A stretch of 64,000 nucleotides of DNA, taken from an uncultured Acetatifactor sp. (GTDB lineage: Bacteria; Bacillota; Clostridia; Lachnospirales; Lachnospiraceae). The notes below the pieces were generated by a model that searched no databases, was not told the DNA's origin, and saw only the letters and a program-made list of their open reading frames with translations. The DNA lies in NCBI GenBank assembly GCA_910584375.1, contig CAJUAH010000005.1, positions 1-64,000 of the forward strand. The letters run 5' to 3'. Below are positions 52,972-62,044 of this stretch, in pieces. Numbering within the stretch: position 1 is the stretch's first letter; every line of letters begins with the position of its first letter. Position numbers and translations under genes: made by a program.

Positions 52972-53961
52972 ATGTATATTGCGGAAAAGACACGTTACGA
53001 AAAAATGCAGTACAACCGCTGCGGAGCCAGCGGCCTGAAACTGCCAGCGGTATCCCTTGGGCTCTGGCACAATTTTGGCAGCAACGGGAATTTTGACAAT
53101 ATGCTGGATATTTGTCAGACGGCTTTTGACAACGGGATCACACATTTTGATCTGGCAAATAATTACGGGCCGGTTCCCGGAGCCGCGGAGGAGAATTTTG
53201 GGCGCATTCTTAAGAAAAGTCTGGGCGTTTACAGGGACGAGCTGGTAATCTCCACCAAGGCCGGGTACGATATGTGGCCGGGCCCCTATGGAGACTGGGG
53301 GAGTAAGAAATATCTGGTGGCCAGCCTGGACCAGAGCCTGCGCAGGATGGGACTGGAATACGTAGACATCTATTATCATCACAGACCGGATCCCGATACG
53401 CCGCTGGAGGAGACTGCGGGAGCGCTGGACGGTATCGTCAAAAGCGGAAAGGCGCTGTATGTGGGTATATCCAACTATAACAGAGAACAGACCGCTGCCA
53501 TTGCCAGGCTGTTTCAACAGATGGGGACGCCCTTTATCATCAATCAGAGGCGTTATTCTCTGTTTGACCGCACTATTGAGAAGGACGGATTGAAGGACTA
53601 TGCGGCCAGGAACGGCATTGGCGTCATCACATTCTGTCCGCTGGAGCAGGGGCTGCTGACGGACCGCTATCTGAACGGGATCCCGGAGGACAGCCGGGTG
53701 CGCACAGACGGCAGGTTCCTGACAGAGAGCGCCATCCGGGAGGAGAGGCTGCAAAAAGTGCGGGCTTTGCACGAGATGGCCGGGGAGCGTGGCCAGAGCC
53801 TGGCCCAGATGGCCCTGGCCTGGATTCTCCGGGACGGGGATATCACCAGCGTCCTGATCGGCGCGTCGAGGGCGTCCCAGGTAACGGACAATGTGGGTAT
53901 GCTGTCCAATATGCGCTTTGACAGGACGGAACTGGAGAGAATTGACAGGATATTGGAATAG
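52972..53961 (+). CDS. Aldo/keto reductase, YghZ-like
   Basis: 329 residues. NADPH-dependent (beta/alpha)8 reductase. Catalytic residues lie in HFDLANNYGP (Asp and Tyr), VISTKAGYDMWPGPYGDWGSKKYL (Lys) and YYHHRPDPDTPL (His). The segment before MWPGPYGDWGS is typical of the L-glyceraldehyde-3-phosphate reductase (YghZ) group. RBS AGAGAGG. Confidence 0.92.
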   Translation: MYIAEKTRYEKMQYNRCGASGLKLPAVSLGLWHNFGSNGNFDNMLDICQTAFDNGITHFDLANNYGPVPGAAEENFGRILKKSLGVYRDELVISTKAGYDMWPGPYGDWGSKKYLVASLDQSLRRMGLEYVDIYYHHRPDPDTPLEETAGALDGIVKSGKALYVGISNYNREQTAAIARLFQQMGTPFIINQRRYSLFDRTIEKDGLKDYAARNGIGVITFCPLEQGLLTDRYLNGIPEDSRVRTDGRFLTESAIREERLQKVRALHEMAGERGQSLAQMALAWILRDGDITSVLIGASRASQVTDNVGMLSNMRFDRTELERIDRILE

Positions 53962-53972
53962 GAGGACGGGCC

Positions 53973-54812
53973 ATGACGATCGTGTTTCCTTCCAGTTATA
54001 TGAGCGGCAGACGGGTGGACGAGGCCTTTGAGAGAGAATATGAGGCGGCTCTGGCGGCGGGGCTTGCTGCCGCACTGTTTCGGCAGGAGCTTTGGGATGA
54101 GGAAAGAAAAGTCCGCCTGGATCAGGAGATATCCGGCCCGGCCCTGTACCGCGGCTGGATGATGAAACCGGAGGAATATGAGCTTTTTTATGAGGCACTG
54201 ACGGAAACTGGCCTGAATCTGTTCACCGCGCCCCCGCAGTATGCAGCCATGCATATTTTCCCCAATGTCTACAGGTATCTGCAGGAGGATACGCCGAAAA
54301 CCCTCTTTTTCCCCTTGCATGCCAGGATGGATGTGGGAGAGATCCGAGAGCAGTTGGGCGATTTTCTGATCAAGGATCATGTCAAATCCGCCAAGAATAC
54401 GGACTTTCCGGCCTTTTTTGGCGGCGATATGACCCAGGAGGAATTTGACCGATGGATGGAGCGGTTCTATGAGATTCGAGGGGAACTGCTCACCGGGGGG
54501 ATCCTGGCGAAACAGTATGTGCGGCTGAAACAGTATGACGGGCATACCAACGAGTACCGCGTGTTCTATCTGCGGGGACACATTGTATCCGTGAGCAGAA
54601 ACTCGCTGCAACCCGGTTTTACTGCGGAGCTGCCCCGGTCTTTGGCGGAAAAGTATGCCGCCCTCCCCAGCCCGTTTTACACGGTGGACTATGGGGAAAA
54701 AGAGGATGGAAACTGGACGGTGATCGAGACCGGGGACGGCGGCGTGTCCGGTCTGGCCGAGGGGCAGGACTGCGGAGCCTTTTTCCGTGCGGTGAAAGCG
54801 ATCCTCCTGTAG
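53973..54812 (+). CDS. ATP-grasp domain protein (R2K-like)
   Basis: 279 residues. The domain includes ALYRGWMMKPEEYELFYEAL, FLIKDHVKSAKN (nucleotide-binding Lys residues), VRLKQYDGHTNEYRVFYLRGHIVSVSR and WTVIETGDGGVSGL (metal-binding Glu/Asp), close to the ATP-grasp R2K/DUF4343 family. Members are found in biosynthetic or protein-modifying loci; ligand unknown. AGGAGGACGGGCC precedes the ATG, 11 bases after the reductase stop, so the two may be co-expressed. Confidence 0.82.
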   Translation: MTIVFPSSYMSGRRVDEAFEREYEAALAAGLAAALFRQELWDEERKVRLDQEISGPALYRGWMMKPEEYELFYEALTETGLNLFTAPPQYAAMHIFPNVYRYLQEDTPKTLFFPLHARMDVGEIREQLGDFLIKDHVKSAKNTDFPAFFGGDMTQEEFDRWMERFYEIRGELLTGGILAKQYVRLKQYDGHTNEYRVFYLRGHIVSVSRNSLQPGFTAELPRSLAEKYAALPSPFYTVDYGEKEDGNWTVIETGDGGVSGLAEGQDCGAFFRAVKAILL

Positions 54813-54913
54813 AACGTCTGGCAGGAGAGCAAACGATGTGCATAATGACATCAGCACAGTAACAGGGGTTCGCAACCGGCTGGAGCGGCTCTACAGGGAA
54901 AGGAGAACAGAAA

Positions 54914-55543
54914 ATGACAAACAGAGAACGAAGAGACGCGCAGATGGCATATATCTCAGACGACAGCGTTTTTGAGGAGCAGATGCAGTGCCGGAGGATA
55001 TTGCAGCGGCTGAATTTTATGGACCGCTCCGATTTTGCGGGGTTATCTCAGGTGGTCAAAGAACTTTTGGGCAAATCCGAGGGGGCGTTTATCAATCCGC
55101 CCTTTTATTGCGATTACGGCAAGCACATAGAGGTGGGGAAAAATTTCTTTGCCAATTATAACTGTACGCTGCTGGACGTGGCCAGGATCAGGATCGGGGA
55201 CAACTGCCAGATGGCTCCAAATGTGGCCATCTACACGGCAGGGCATCCGATCCATCCGGTGAGCCGCAATTCCGCTTACGAGTATGGCAAGGAGGTAACC
55301 ATAGGCGATAATGTGTGGCTGGGGGGCAATACGGTGGTCTGTCCCGGCGTGCATATCGGCAGCAATGTGGTCATCGGCGCGGGCAGTGTGGTGACAAAGG
55401 ATATCCCCGACTGGAGTCTGGCCGCGGGCAATCCCTGCAAGGTTTTGCGTCGGATCACGGAGGATGACAGGAGAAAGCTGTTTCGGGAGGAGGAGATCGA
55501 CGGGGAGGCCTGGGCGGATATTTTGAATCGAATGGAATTCTGA
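54914..55543 (+). CDS. Sugar O-acetyltransferase (maltose/galactoside type)
   Basis: 209 residues with a left-handed beta-helix of hexapeptide repeats. FFANYNCTLLDVARIRIGDN, MAPNVAIYTAGHPIHPVSR (catalytic His) and VWLGGNTVVCPGVHIGSNVVIGAGSVVTKDIP mark the Maa/LacA family. It moves acetyl from acetyl-CoA to sugars. AAAGGAG precedes the ATG. Confidence 0.95.
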   Translation: MTNRERRDAQMAYISDDSVFEEQMQCRRILQRLNFMDRSDFAGLSQVVKELLGKSEGAFINPPFYCDYGKHIEVGKNFFANYNCTLLDVARIRIGDNCQMAPNVAIYTAGHPIHPVSRNSAYEYGKEVTIGDNVWLGGNTVVCPGVHIGSNVVIGAGSVVTKDIPDWSLAAGNPCKVLRRITEDDRRKLFREEEIDGEAWADILNRMEF

Positions 55544-55565
55544 GTTTTGGCGGAGAGAGGTAAAG

Positions 55566-56462
55566 ATGGAGCGGATAGATAAGGTTTTGGCCCGCTACGG
55601 TATCACGGATTATGCGGTCAAAGAGCGATATCACGAAGACACGGATCGGATTCTGTGCCGCATTGCAACCGGCAACCGCGATTTTTTCCTGAGGGGGCTG
55701 CCCGGAGAGAAAAAGGAGCAGACTGTCCGGGGCAATGTGCTGGCCCATGAATATCTGGGGAACCAGAAACATATGGCCCCTGAGATCATCTATACATGCG
55801 ACGGCAGCGGCTACGTAGCCGTGGACGGTCAATGGTTTTATATGACGGAATATATTGAGGGGAAAAATCTGGAGGAGAACGCGGCGGACGAGTATGCGCT
55901 GGGACAATTGACCGCGAAACTGCACGGTATCAGGGGATACGGATATCCCACCGGTCTGAATCAGGACAAGACGCGGTTTTACGGCTGGTTTTCCGACAGA
56001 CATTTCAAGGCGGAGTTTGACGGGATAGTGGACGCGCTGCCTGATTTTACCCAGTGTGAACAGTGTCTGATCCACTCGGACATCGGGCCGCATAACGCCA
56101 TGCGAAGAACAGGCGGGGAAACGGTACTGATCGACCTGGACGACGCCGGGATCGGAGCAAGGTATTTGGACTTGGGATGGCCTTTTATCATGCAGTTTGT
56201 GGATTTTAACCATCAGACGGAGAAGATGCAGTATCGTTTTGACCTTGCAATAGCGTTTCTGCGGGGATATTATGGGTCGAGACGGCTGACCGGGGAGGAG
56301 TATGATCTGATCTGGCAAGGAGCGGTATTTATGCATATCTCCTATATGCAGGTCTACGGGCCGGACGCGGTGGAGTCTTTGTGGAAAATTCTGCGATTCG
56401 GCATGGATCGGAAACAGGAACTGTGGGAGAGATGGAATGCGCTGGGACTGAGCGATTATTGA
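55566..56462 (+). CDS. APH-like small-molecule kinase
   Basis: 298 residues with the aminoglycoside/choline kinase fold: AHEYLGNQKH and MTEYIEGKNLEEN (hinge), catalytic loop HSDIGPHNAM (HxDxxxxN Brenner motif) and metal-binding LIDLDDAGIGARYLDLGW. Members phosphorylate antibiotics, choline, homoserine or other small molecules; the substrate here is unknown. GAGAGGTAAAG precedes the ATG. Confidence 0.88.
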   Translation: MERIDKVLARYGITDYAVKERYHEDTDRILCRIATGNRDFFLRGLPGEKKEQTVRGNVLAHEYLGNQKHMAPEIIYTCDGSGYVAVDGQWFYMTEYIEGKNLEENAADEYALGQLTAKLHGIRGYGYPTGLNQDKTRFYGWFSDRHFKAEFDGIVDALPDFTQCEQCLIHSDIGPHNAMRRTGGETVLIDLDDAGIGARYLDLGWPFIMQFVDFNHQTEKMQYRFDLAIAFLRGYYGSRRLTGEEYDLIWQGAVFMHISYMQVYGPDAVESLWKILRFGMDRKQELWERWNALGLSDY

Positions 56463-56491
56463 GATAACCGGAATCAGAAGGAGGCATGAAC

Positions 56492-57109
56492 ATGAAAGTA
56501 TTGATGTTAAACGGCAGCGCCAATCAAAAGGGTTGTACTTACACGGCGCTTCAGGAGATTGGGCGGACACTGCAAGGGGAAGGAATAGAGTATGAGATAT
56601 TCCAGTTGGGCGCCCAGCCTGTCAGAGACTGTATAGGATGCAGACAGTGTACGGAGCAGGGATGCATATTTATGGATGATCTGGTCAATGTCTTTGTGCA
56701 GAAAGCCGGAGAGGCGGAGGGGTTTGTATTCGGTACGCCCGTATATTATGCCCATGCCAGCGGCAGGATCTTATCTTTTCTGGACCGGGCTTTCTACAGC
56801 AGCAAGGGCGTTTTCGTACATAAGCCCGCGGCGGCGGTAGCCTCGGCCCGCCGGGCGGGAACTACGGCAGCGCTGGAGGATCTGAACAAGTATTTCGGTA
56901 TCAGCCATATGCCGACGGTGGGTTCCAGCTATTGGAATATGGTGCATGGCAACCGCCCGGAGGAGGTATTGCAGGATGTGGAGGGACTGCAGACCATGCG
57001 CAATATCGCCCACAATATGGCCTGGCTGCTTAAGTGTATAGAGGAGGGCAGGAAACAGGGTATTCTGCCGCAGACGGAGAGTGGCAGCCAGACCAACTTT
57101 ATCCGCTGA
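56492..57109 (+). CDS. Flavodoxin-family / NADPH-dependent FMN reductase
   Basis: 205 residues. LMLNGSANQKGCTYTALQEI is the FMN-phosphate loop; CIGCRQCTEQGCIFMDDL holds three Cys residues typical of the iron-sulfur flavoprotein-like WrbA relatives; FGTPVYYAHASGRILSFLDRAF is the second FMN loop. GGAGG lies 6 bases before the chosen start; a preceding ATG is too close to it. Confidence 0.9.
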   Translation: MKVLMLNGSANQKGCTYTALQEIGRTLQGEGIEYEIFQLGAQPVRDCIGCRQCTEQGCIFMDDLVNVFVQKAGEAEGFVFGTPVYYAHASGRILSFLDRAFYSSKGVFVHKPAAAVASARRAGTTAALEDLNKYFGISHMPTVGSSYWNMVHGNRPEEVLQDVEGLQTMRNIAHNMAWLLKCIEEGRKQGILPQTESGSQTNFIR

Positions 57110-57139
57110 TAATGGGACTGTCCGGGGGGGAGGGATAAA

Positions 57140-57694
57140 ATGATAAGACAATGTCTATGGATTCCGGAGTTGGAGACGCGGCGGCTCAGACTTAGAAAAC
57201 TGGAGCCGGAAGATGCGGCAGACTTGCAGGAATGGCTGTACAGACCGGAGGTATACACATATTGGGGAACGCCTTTGGGGAAAGGAGAACACGACGCCAG
57301 TAAGCTGTTTATCGATCCCAGGCCCCATGTTAAGAGAAAACCTTCCCATGATTTTATCTGGGGAGTGGAGAGTAAGGAGAGCCACAAAGTCATCGGTATT
57401 CTGGAGGTGTTTGATGTTGTGAACGACCGGATCGGTACAGTGGGGTATCGGATCAGCCCGGATTGGTGGAACCAGGGCATATGTACGGAGGCCATGAAAC
57501 GGGTGGCGGATTTTATCTTTACGGAGACTTCCCTGGAAAGACTGCATGCGGAGGCGGATGTGGAAAACATGGGATCCAATGCCGTTTTGCGCAAGTCGGG
57601 ATTTGTGCAGGAGGGGTGCGTCCGGCAGGGGAGAATGGGAAGTCGGTATTGCAGTTACAATATTTATGGGATGATCAGAGAAGACCGGGAATGA
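57140..57694 (+). CDS. GNAT family N-acetyltransferase, RimJ/RimL type
   Basis: 184 residues. ELETRRLRLRKLEPEDAADLQEW begins the RimJ/L pattern, GTVGYRISPDWWNQGICTEAMKRVADFIF is motif A and HAEADVENMGSNAVLRKSGF motif B. Such enzymes acetylate ribosomal proteins or small molecules. GGGGGGAGGGATAAA precedes the ATG, 31 bases past the flavoprotein gene. Confidence 0.93.
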   Translation: MIRQCLWIPELETRRLRLRKLEPEDAADLQEWLYRPEVYTYWGTPLGKGEHDASKLFIDPRPHVKRKPSHDFIWGVESKESHKVIGILEVFDVVNDRIGTVGYRISPDWWNQGICTEAMKRVADFIFTETSLERLHAEADVENMGSNAVLRKSGFVQEGCVRQGRMGSRYCSYNIYGMIREDRE

Positions 57695-57734
57695 CTGGCG
57701 GGAACATTTCTGAAAATAGAGGGAGGAATTGACA

Positions 57735-58403
57735 ATGCAAATGATCAACGAATTATTAAATGCGGCAGTAAACCTGTTAAAAAGGCAGTCATGGGAGTGG
57801 GCGGTCTGCGGCGGCCTGGGGATAGATCTTTTTCTGAGGTATGAATCCCGCAGACACGGCGATATCGATATATTGGTCTACTGGAAGGACCGCGATGACA
57901 TCATCCTTTCCATGCAGGCGGAGGGATATGAGGTTTATGAAATGCTGGGCGGCAACAGGGCGCATCATATCACGGATATACGGGAGCAGAGATGTGAAAA
58001 ACGCAATATTTTCGCAATGCTTGGGGACTGTGAGATCGTACATTTGACAAAGACAGAGGAAAAAGATATATACGGGATTGATTTTTCCCATGAGGGCCTG
58101 AAAAAATTGAATTTTATCGAGTTTTTATTTAACGACCACGATGATGAATGGTTCTTTTACGCCCGGAATAAGGAGGTCAAACGGGAGTTGTCTAAAGCTA
58201 TTTTGTATTATGATACGCAGGATATCAGAATCCCTTATCTGGCGCCGGAGCTTTTGTGTTTATACAAATCCACGGATACCGGCAGGGAAGGATATGAGCA
58301 GGATTTTGAACGCAGTTATGCGCAGATGGATCAGGAACAGCGGGACTGGCTGAAAAAGGCACTTTCCACTATGAATCCGGATGGGCATAAGTGGATAATA
58401 TGA
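57735..58403 (+). CDS. Nucleotidyltransferase-fold protein (AbiEii/ANT-like)
   Basis: 222 residues. WAVCGGLGIDLFLRYESRRHGDIDILVYW has the GG...DxD signature of the minimal nucleotidyltransferase family that includes lincosamide and ANT(2'') resistance enzymes. The C-terminal half (FIEFLFNDHDDEWFFYA..., YLAPELLCLYKS) is the usual partner domain. The enzyme probably moves AMP or another nucleotide to a small molecule. AGGAATTGACA precedes the ATG. Confidence 0.85.
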   Translation: MQMINELLNAAVNLLKRQSWEWAVCGGLGIDLFLRYESRRHGDIDILVYWKDRDDIILSMQAEGYEVYEMLGGNRAHHITDIREQRCEKRNIFAMLGDCEIVHLTKTEEKDIYGIDFSHEGLKKLNFIEFLFNDHDDEWFFYARNKEVKRELSKAILYYDTQDIRIPYLAPELLCLYKSTDTGREGYEQDFERSYAQMDQEQRDWLKKALSTMNPDGHKWII

Positions 58404-58739
58404 AGGCGGCCAAGGTATAGATATTTTTGGGTGGTATTTTGAGGGGACGGGTTTTATGCCTATCCTCTCAAATTTCGTTTGAGTGTAATCACAAAAGTGT
58501 GCCCCGTATCATTTTTGGGATTTATAATATGTTGTGCTGTTATCGGTTTTCGGTACATATTGGCCTGTTTTGAGCATAAATAGAGAACGATATTAACATG
58601 GTTTTCTCTGGCTTTGCTACCAATAATATATCCATGCCTCCTATATGTAAGATAATTGCCGATCGAATTACGGTTGCAGAAATATTTGATGAGTTATAAA
58701 AAATCATCTTATTTGACATATATAAATTATAAAATAAAT
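58404..58739. other. Intergenic region before the secreted-protein cassette
   Basis: About 335 bases with no gene I can support. It is A/T-rich, with GGATATTTTATA-like stretches. A TTGACA box near 58714 has no matching -10 at the right distance. An 11-bp inverted repeat near 58440-58475 (GAGGGGACGG / CCTATCCTCTC) is imperfect. Confidence 0.4.
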
Positions 58740-58768
58740 TTGACGATTCAATAGAAATTATGTATAAT
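58740..58768 (+). promoter_or_regulatory. Promoter of the small ORF/secreted-protein cassette
   Basis: TTGACG, a 17-base spacer ending TG, and TATAAT (58763-58768). It stands about 97 bases before the longer possible start of the small ORF. Confidence 0.8.
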
Positions 58769-58864
58769 AAAAAACAAATAGTAGTTAAAAAATTTTATAT
58801 GAATAGTGATTTATTGCATAAATAACTTTCAAACCTAAAAATAAACAACAGGATGAAAATAAAA

Positions 58865-58960
58865 ATGGATTTTGAAAGCATAAAGCGTAAATATACTGAA
58901 AGAGAGGAGATGATAATTATGAAGATTAGAGAAGTGTCTGTTTATCTTAAAGGCGGGTAG
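58865..58960 (+). CDS. Small ORF of 31 (or 13) codons
   Basis: An ATG at 58919, preceded by GAGAGGAG at good distance, opens MKIREVSVYLKGG and a TAG. In the same frame an upstream ATG at 58865 would give 31 residues. If one G is added in the GGG run at 58954-58956 the frame continues 29 codons further (VDIFFNISIGGDNF...), ending in a TAA that overlaps the next start (TAATG). So either a short peptide, a frameshifted 42-residue protein, or a programmed shift is possible. Family not recognised. Confidence 0.45.
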   Translation: MDFESIKRKYTEREEMIIMKIREVSVYLKGG

Positions 58961-59045
58961 ATATTTTCTTTAACATAAGCATAGGAGGAGACAATTTCTG
59001 CGGATTTTACATGGATCAAACTAGTGTAAGAAAGAGGGGAAAATA

Positions 59046-59363
59046 ATGATGAAAAAAATAAAAAATAATTTTGCCGGTACGCTCTTGCTTGTTATGATAG
59101 TAGCAACACTGATGACTCCGTTAGCGGTATATGCGGCCTTTACTCAACCGAGCAGGGTTATGGGGGATGGTGTGCGATTAAGGCAAACACCAGGATTGGA
59201 TGGGATTATATTAGAATTAATGTACAAAGGGGAGTCGATAACACTATCTGATGATGTTATGCCACCTCCGGGGCTTTCGGCTTGGGTATATGTAAGACGA
59301 GAAAAGACTGGAACCGTGGGGTGGATGGAATGGTCTTATTTTGACCATAATTATGAGCCATAG
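59046..59363 (+). CDS. Secreted SH3b-like protein
   Basis: 105 residues. A signal peptide (LLLVMIVATLMTPLAVYA, cut near 32) is followed by one bacterial SH3 domain: GDGVRLRQTPGLDGIILELMYKGESITL and VYVRREKTGTVGWMEW. Such domains bind peptidoglycan or peptides at the cell surface. GAGGGGAAAATA precedes the ATG. A hairpin follows the stop. Confidence 0.75.
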   Translation: MMKKIKNNFAGTLLLVMIVATLMTPLAVYAAFTQPSRVMGDGVRLRQTPGLDGIILELMYKGESITLSDDVMPPPGLSAWVYVRREKTGTVGWMEWSYFDHNYEP

Positions 59364-59375
59364 TGTATTTGGAAT

Positions 59376-59408
59376 TTTATTCTCTCCGGTTTCGCCGGGG
59401 AGAATAAA
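59376..59408. terminator. 14-bp stem hairpin after the SH3b gene
   Basis: TTTATTCTCTCCGG pairs with CCGGGGAGAATAAA (one G-U wobble) around TTTCG. No T-run follows on the plus strand, so it may be a processing or partial termination site. Confidence 0.5.
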
Positions 59409-59505
59409 TCCGGATATTCAATAATCCGAGAGGGGAATTGAAATTTGTACGAAGATCAATATTAATATATAAGCCTCTTTCTTGATGGATAAGGAGAGAA
59501 AAGAG

Positions 59506-60603
59506 ATGTATGGGAACACACATATTTCCATAAAAAAGGGATTGAATATATTTCTCATTATTCTATTTGCTTTGTCCGGCTGCGGACACAATGAAACCTC
59601 ATTGCCAGACGCAAATGCAAAAACCAAAGAGGAAATACATACGGAATCTTTGGATACAGAGGAAACTGCAACAGTAGAATATGGTGATAGAATTCAACAG
59701 TTGGAAAGCACACCCATTCCCGAGCCATTGGCGGTTCCAGTCAATACGGAGAGGAAGGATATTCTTTATCATGGAACGGATGATATTGACATTTCGCTGT
59801 CCATGCATCGGTGCGAATCGGATGGAGAAAACATATATCTGGTCTATGGAGACGCGGGGGAACTTGATCTGTATAATATGCCAACAGGTTCGGATGAGCA
59901 CAGCAGGGCCAATATAGATAATCCGGAGGGAATGGTTATTTGCCATATCGCGATTGATATATATGGGAACAGACATTTAATTGTGGCGGGAAACAATTAT
60001 GAGGAGTGGTTCATTTGGCGTCTCAATGAAAATAATCAAATTGAAAAAGTGATTGACATTACGGATTATTTTGAGATAAGGCAGATGCCGCATTGGTTCG
60101 TAGTTGATAAGAACGGTACATATTATCTTCAATGGGTTATCAGCAGAGATGGAGTGATTATTGACCGTGAAGGGGTGTTAAAGCATAAGTTTACGTTGAA
60201 ATCACTTGAAACCAGATGGACATATGAGGCTGCAGTCGGGAAAGACGGCCTGATTTATATTGTATATTGTGACGCAGACGAGAAATTGAGGATCGGTGAG
60301 TTTGATACGGAAAACGGCTCCATAAAAAAGGAAAATACATTGCTCTGCTTTGCAGATGACGAGACTTTCAGCGAGATGTCAGCCGGTACAGATACAAATT
60401 TGTTACTGTTTAGCCCGTACAGCGGTGTTTGGGCTTATGATCATGACAAAGAGGTTTTGGATAACAGGGTGCCTCTTTCAGATCTTGGTCTTACCGGGGA
60501 CGCAAACTATGTTCCACTCACATTTTTGCCCGATGGGCGATTGCTGCTGTTGGAAAAAAGTGGAAAGGATACTCGCCTAAAATATATTCCGGCGGGAAAA
60601 TGA
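59506..60603 (+). CDS. Lipoprotein with a beta-propeller-like body
   Basis: 365 residues. A lipoprotein signal peptide ends in LFALSGCGHN (lipobox LSGC). The body has repeated strand patterns with Asp-Gly turns (DGENIYLVYGDAGELDLYN, KDGLIYIVYCDADEKLRIGEF, LPDGRLLLLEKSGKD), suggesting a propeller. The ATG after AAGGAGAGAAAAGAG is preferred to an earlier one. Its stop overlaps the next gene's ATG. In Lachnospiraceae propeller and solute-binding domains can be fused in one protein; here they are separate. Confidence 0.7.
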   Translation: MYGNTHISIKKGLNIFLIILFALSGCGHNETSLPDANAKTKEEIHTESLDTEETATVEYGDRIQQLESTPIPEPLAVPVNTERKDILYHGTDDIDISLSMHRCESDGENIYLVYGDAGELDLYNMPTGSDEHSRANIDNPEGMVICHIAIDIYGNRHLIVAGNNYEEWFIWRLNENNQIEKVIDITDYFEIRQMPHWFVVDKNGTYYLQWVISRDGVIIDREGVLKHKFTLKSLETRWTYEAAVGKDGLIYIVYCDADEKLRIGEFDTENGSIKKENTLLCFADDETFSEMSAGTDTNLLLFSPYSGVWAYDHDKEVLDNRVPLSDLGLTGDANYVPLTFLPDGRLLLLEKSGKDTRLKYIPAGK

Positions 60604-60614
60604 GGATTACCGGA

Positions 60615-61925
60615 ATGAAAAAACGCATTATGTGGATATTGCTGGTACTGTGTTTGGGGCTTATAGGATGCGATACAATGCCTTCTGAGGATGCAAAGAC
60701 ATTGACGCTTGCGGTTTTTAAGAGCGGATATGGAGGGGCAAGATCCGGCTTATTGCAATGGGTAGAGGTGTATAACGAGAATCATTCCGATGTTAAGATT
60801 CAGGTCGTAAATTATCTGGAGGAGTATCAGGATCCGTATGAGGCGATTAATCAGTTGAAAATAGAAATCAGCGCAGGAAACGGGCCGGATATGATTAATT
60901 TTGGCAGTCTGTATTCACCCCTTGACGCCTCATGTGGAATGATGACGGACCTATCCCCTTTTATACAAGAGGACAAGTCTTTTGACAATCAGGATTTATA
61001 CTACAATATATTGCAGGCATTTGAGGTAGGCGATAGCCTGTATGCGCTTGTACCCAGTTATATCATAGACTCATATGTCACGGTAAACCGGGAGCTTGCG
61101 GGCTTGGAAAATATGAATATGAAACAGCTGGTAGATGCCTACAATAGGGCAGATGAGGACAGTATTCTCTTTCCCGGAGAAACTAAAAAAGCTGTTTTTG
61201 GAATGATCTGTTATGGAAGTCTGGAAAATTACGTTGACTGGGATAAGGGTACATGCTGCTTTGACGGGGACAGTTTTAAGGAGATATTACATTTTGCCAA
61301 TCAATTTCCCGAGAAACTGAACTGGACAGATGAGTATTCGGTGAAGGCTGTTTTTGTAGAAGGCCGCGCGCTGTTATACCCTGTCTCCATCGACAGCGTT
61401 TATGATATTACCGGCACAAGGATGGTTATGGGGGAAACGCCGACTTATATAGGATATCCTTTTGATTCAGGATATGGTAGTATGGCGTCGATTGCGGATA
61501 TTGCAATCGGTATCAGTTCTACCAGTCAAAATAAGGAGGAGGCATGGGAATTTTTAAAGAGTCTCCTTGACAGCGAGTTTCAGGATAATGTCAGGAACGG
61601 GCTGCCGGTTCGTGTCAGCTCTCTGGAACAAAGGTTAGAGGAGGCCATGCAGGCAGAGTTTGATGAAAACGGTGAAAAAGTCGTGAAAGAAGTACTGGAT
61701 TTTGCTGATGAAGAGCCGGAGTATATCTATGAAATGTCCATCGAGGATGTGGAAACACTGAAATCTGTGATCCAAAAGATTGAGCATAATGCGACGGTAG
61801 ATCGAAATCTGTATAATATTTTGCTGGAGGAAGTGGATTATCTGTTTAACGATGGCCGGAATGAAGAGGATGTGGCAGATATTATTCAAAACCGGGCAAG
61901 CGTCTATATCAGTGAGGGTAAATAG
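60615..61925 (+). CDS. Extracellular solute-binding lipoprotein (family 1)
   Basis: 436 residues. MKKRIMWILLVLCLGLIGCD gives a lipoprotein signal with lipobox LIGC. The body is an ABC substrate-binding protein: LTLAVFKSGYGGARSGLLQWVEVYNENHSDVKI, then AGNGPDMINFGSLYSPLDA and the late DIAIGISSTSQNKEEAWEFLKSLL. No ABC permease or ATPase is adjacent, so it could serve a distant transporter. GAGG sits 9 bases before the chosen ATG; an ATG 15 bases up overlaps the previous stop and is also possible. Confidence 0.85.
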   Translation: MKKRIMWILLVLCLGLIGCDTMPSEDAKTLTLAVFKSGYGGARSGLLQWVEVYNENHSDVKIQVVNYLEEYQDPYEAINQLKIEISAGNGPDMINFGSLYSPLDASCGMMTDLSPFIQEDKSFDNQDLYYNILQAFEVGDSLYALVPSYIIDSYVTVNRELAGLENMNMKQLVDAYNRADEDSILFPGETKKAVFGMICYGSLENYVDWDKGTCCFDGDSFKEILHFANQFPEKLNWTDEYSVKAVFVEGRALLYPVSIDSVYDITGTRMVMGETPTYIGYPFDSGYGSMASIADIAIGISSTSQNKEEAWEFLKSLLDSEFQDNVRNGLPVRVSSLEQRLEEAMQAEFDENGEKVVKEVLDFADEEPEYIYEMSIEDVETLKSVIQKIEHNATVDRNLYNILLEEVDYLFNDGRNEEDVADIIQNRASVYISEGK

Positions 61926-62044
61926 ACAACTTTTGCATTCATTTGTGAAAAAACTTGAGCCTGTGGTTCGCTAAGGTGTCTCGAAAGAGTACAAAGGTCT
62001 AGCCAATCACCCCCAAATGTGGTATGATAACTAAATAGGCAAAC

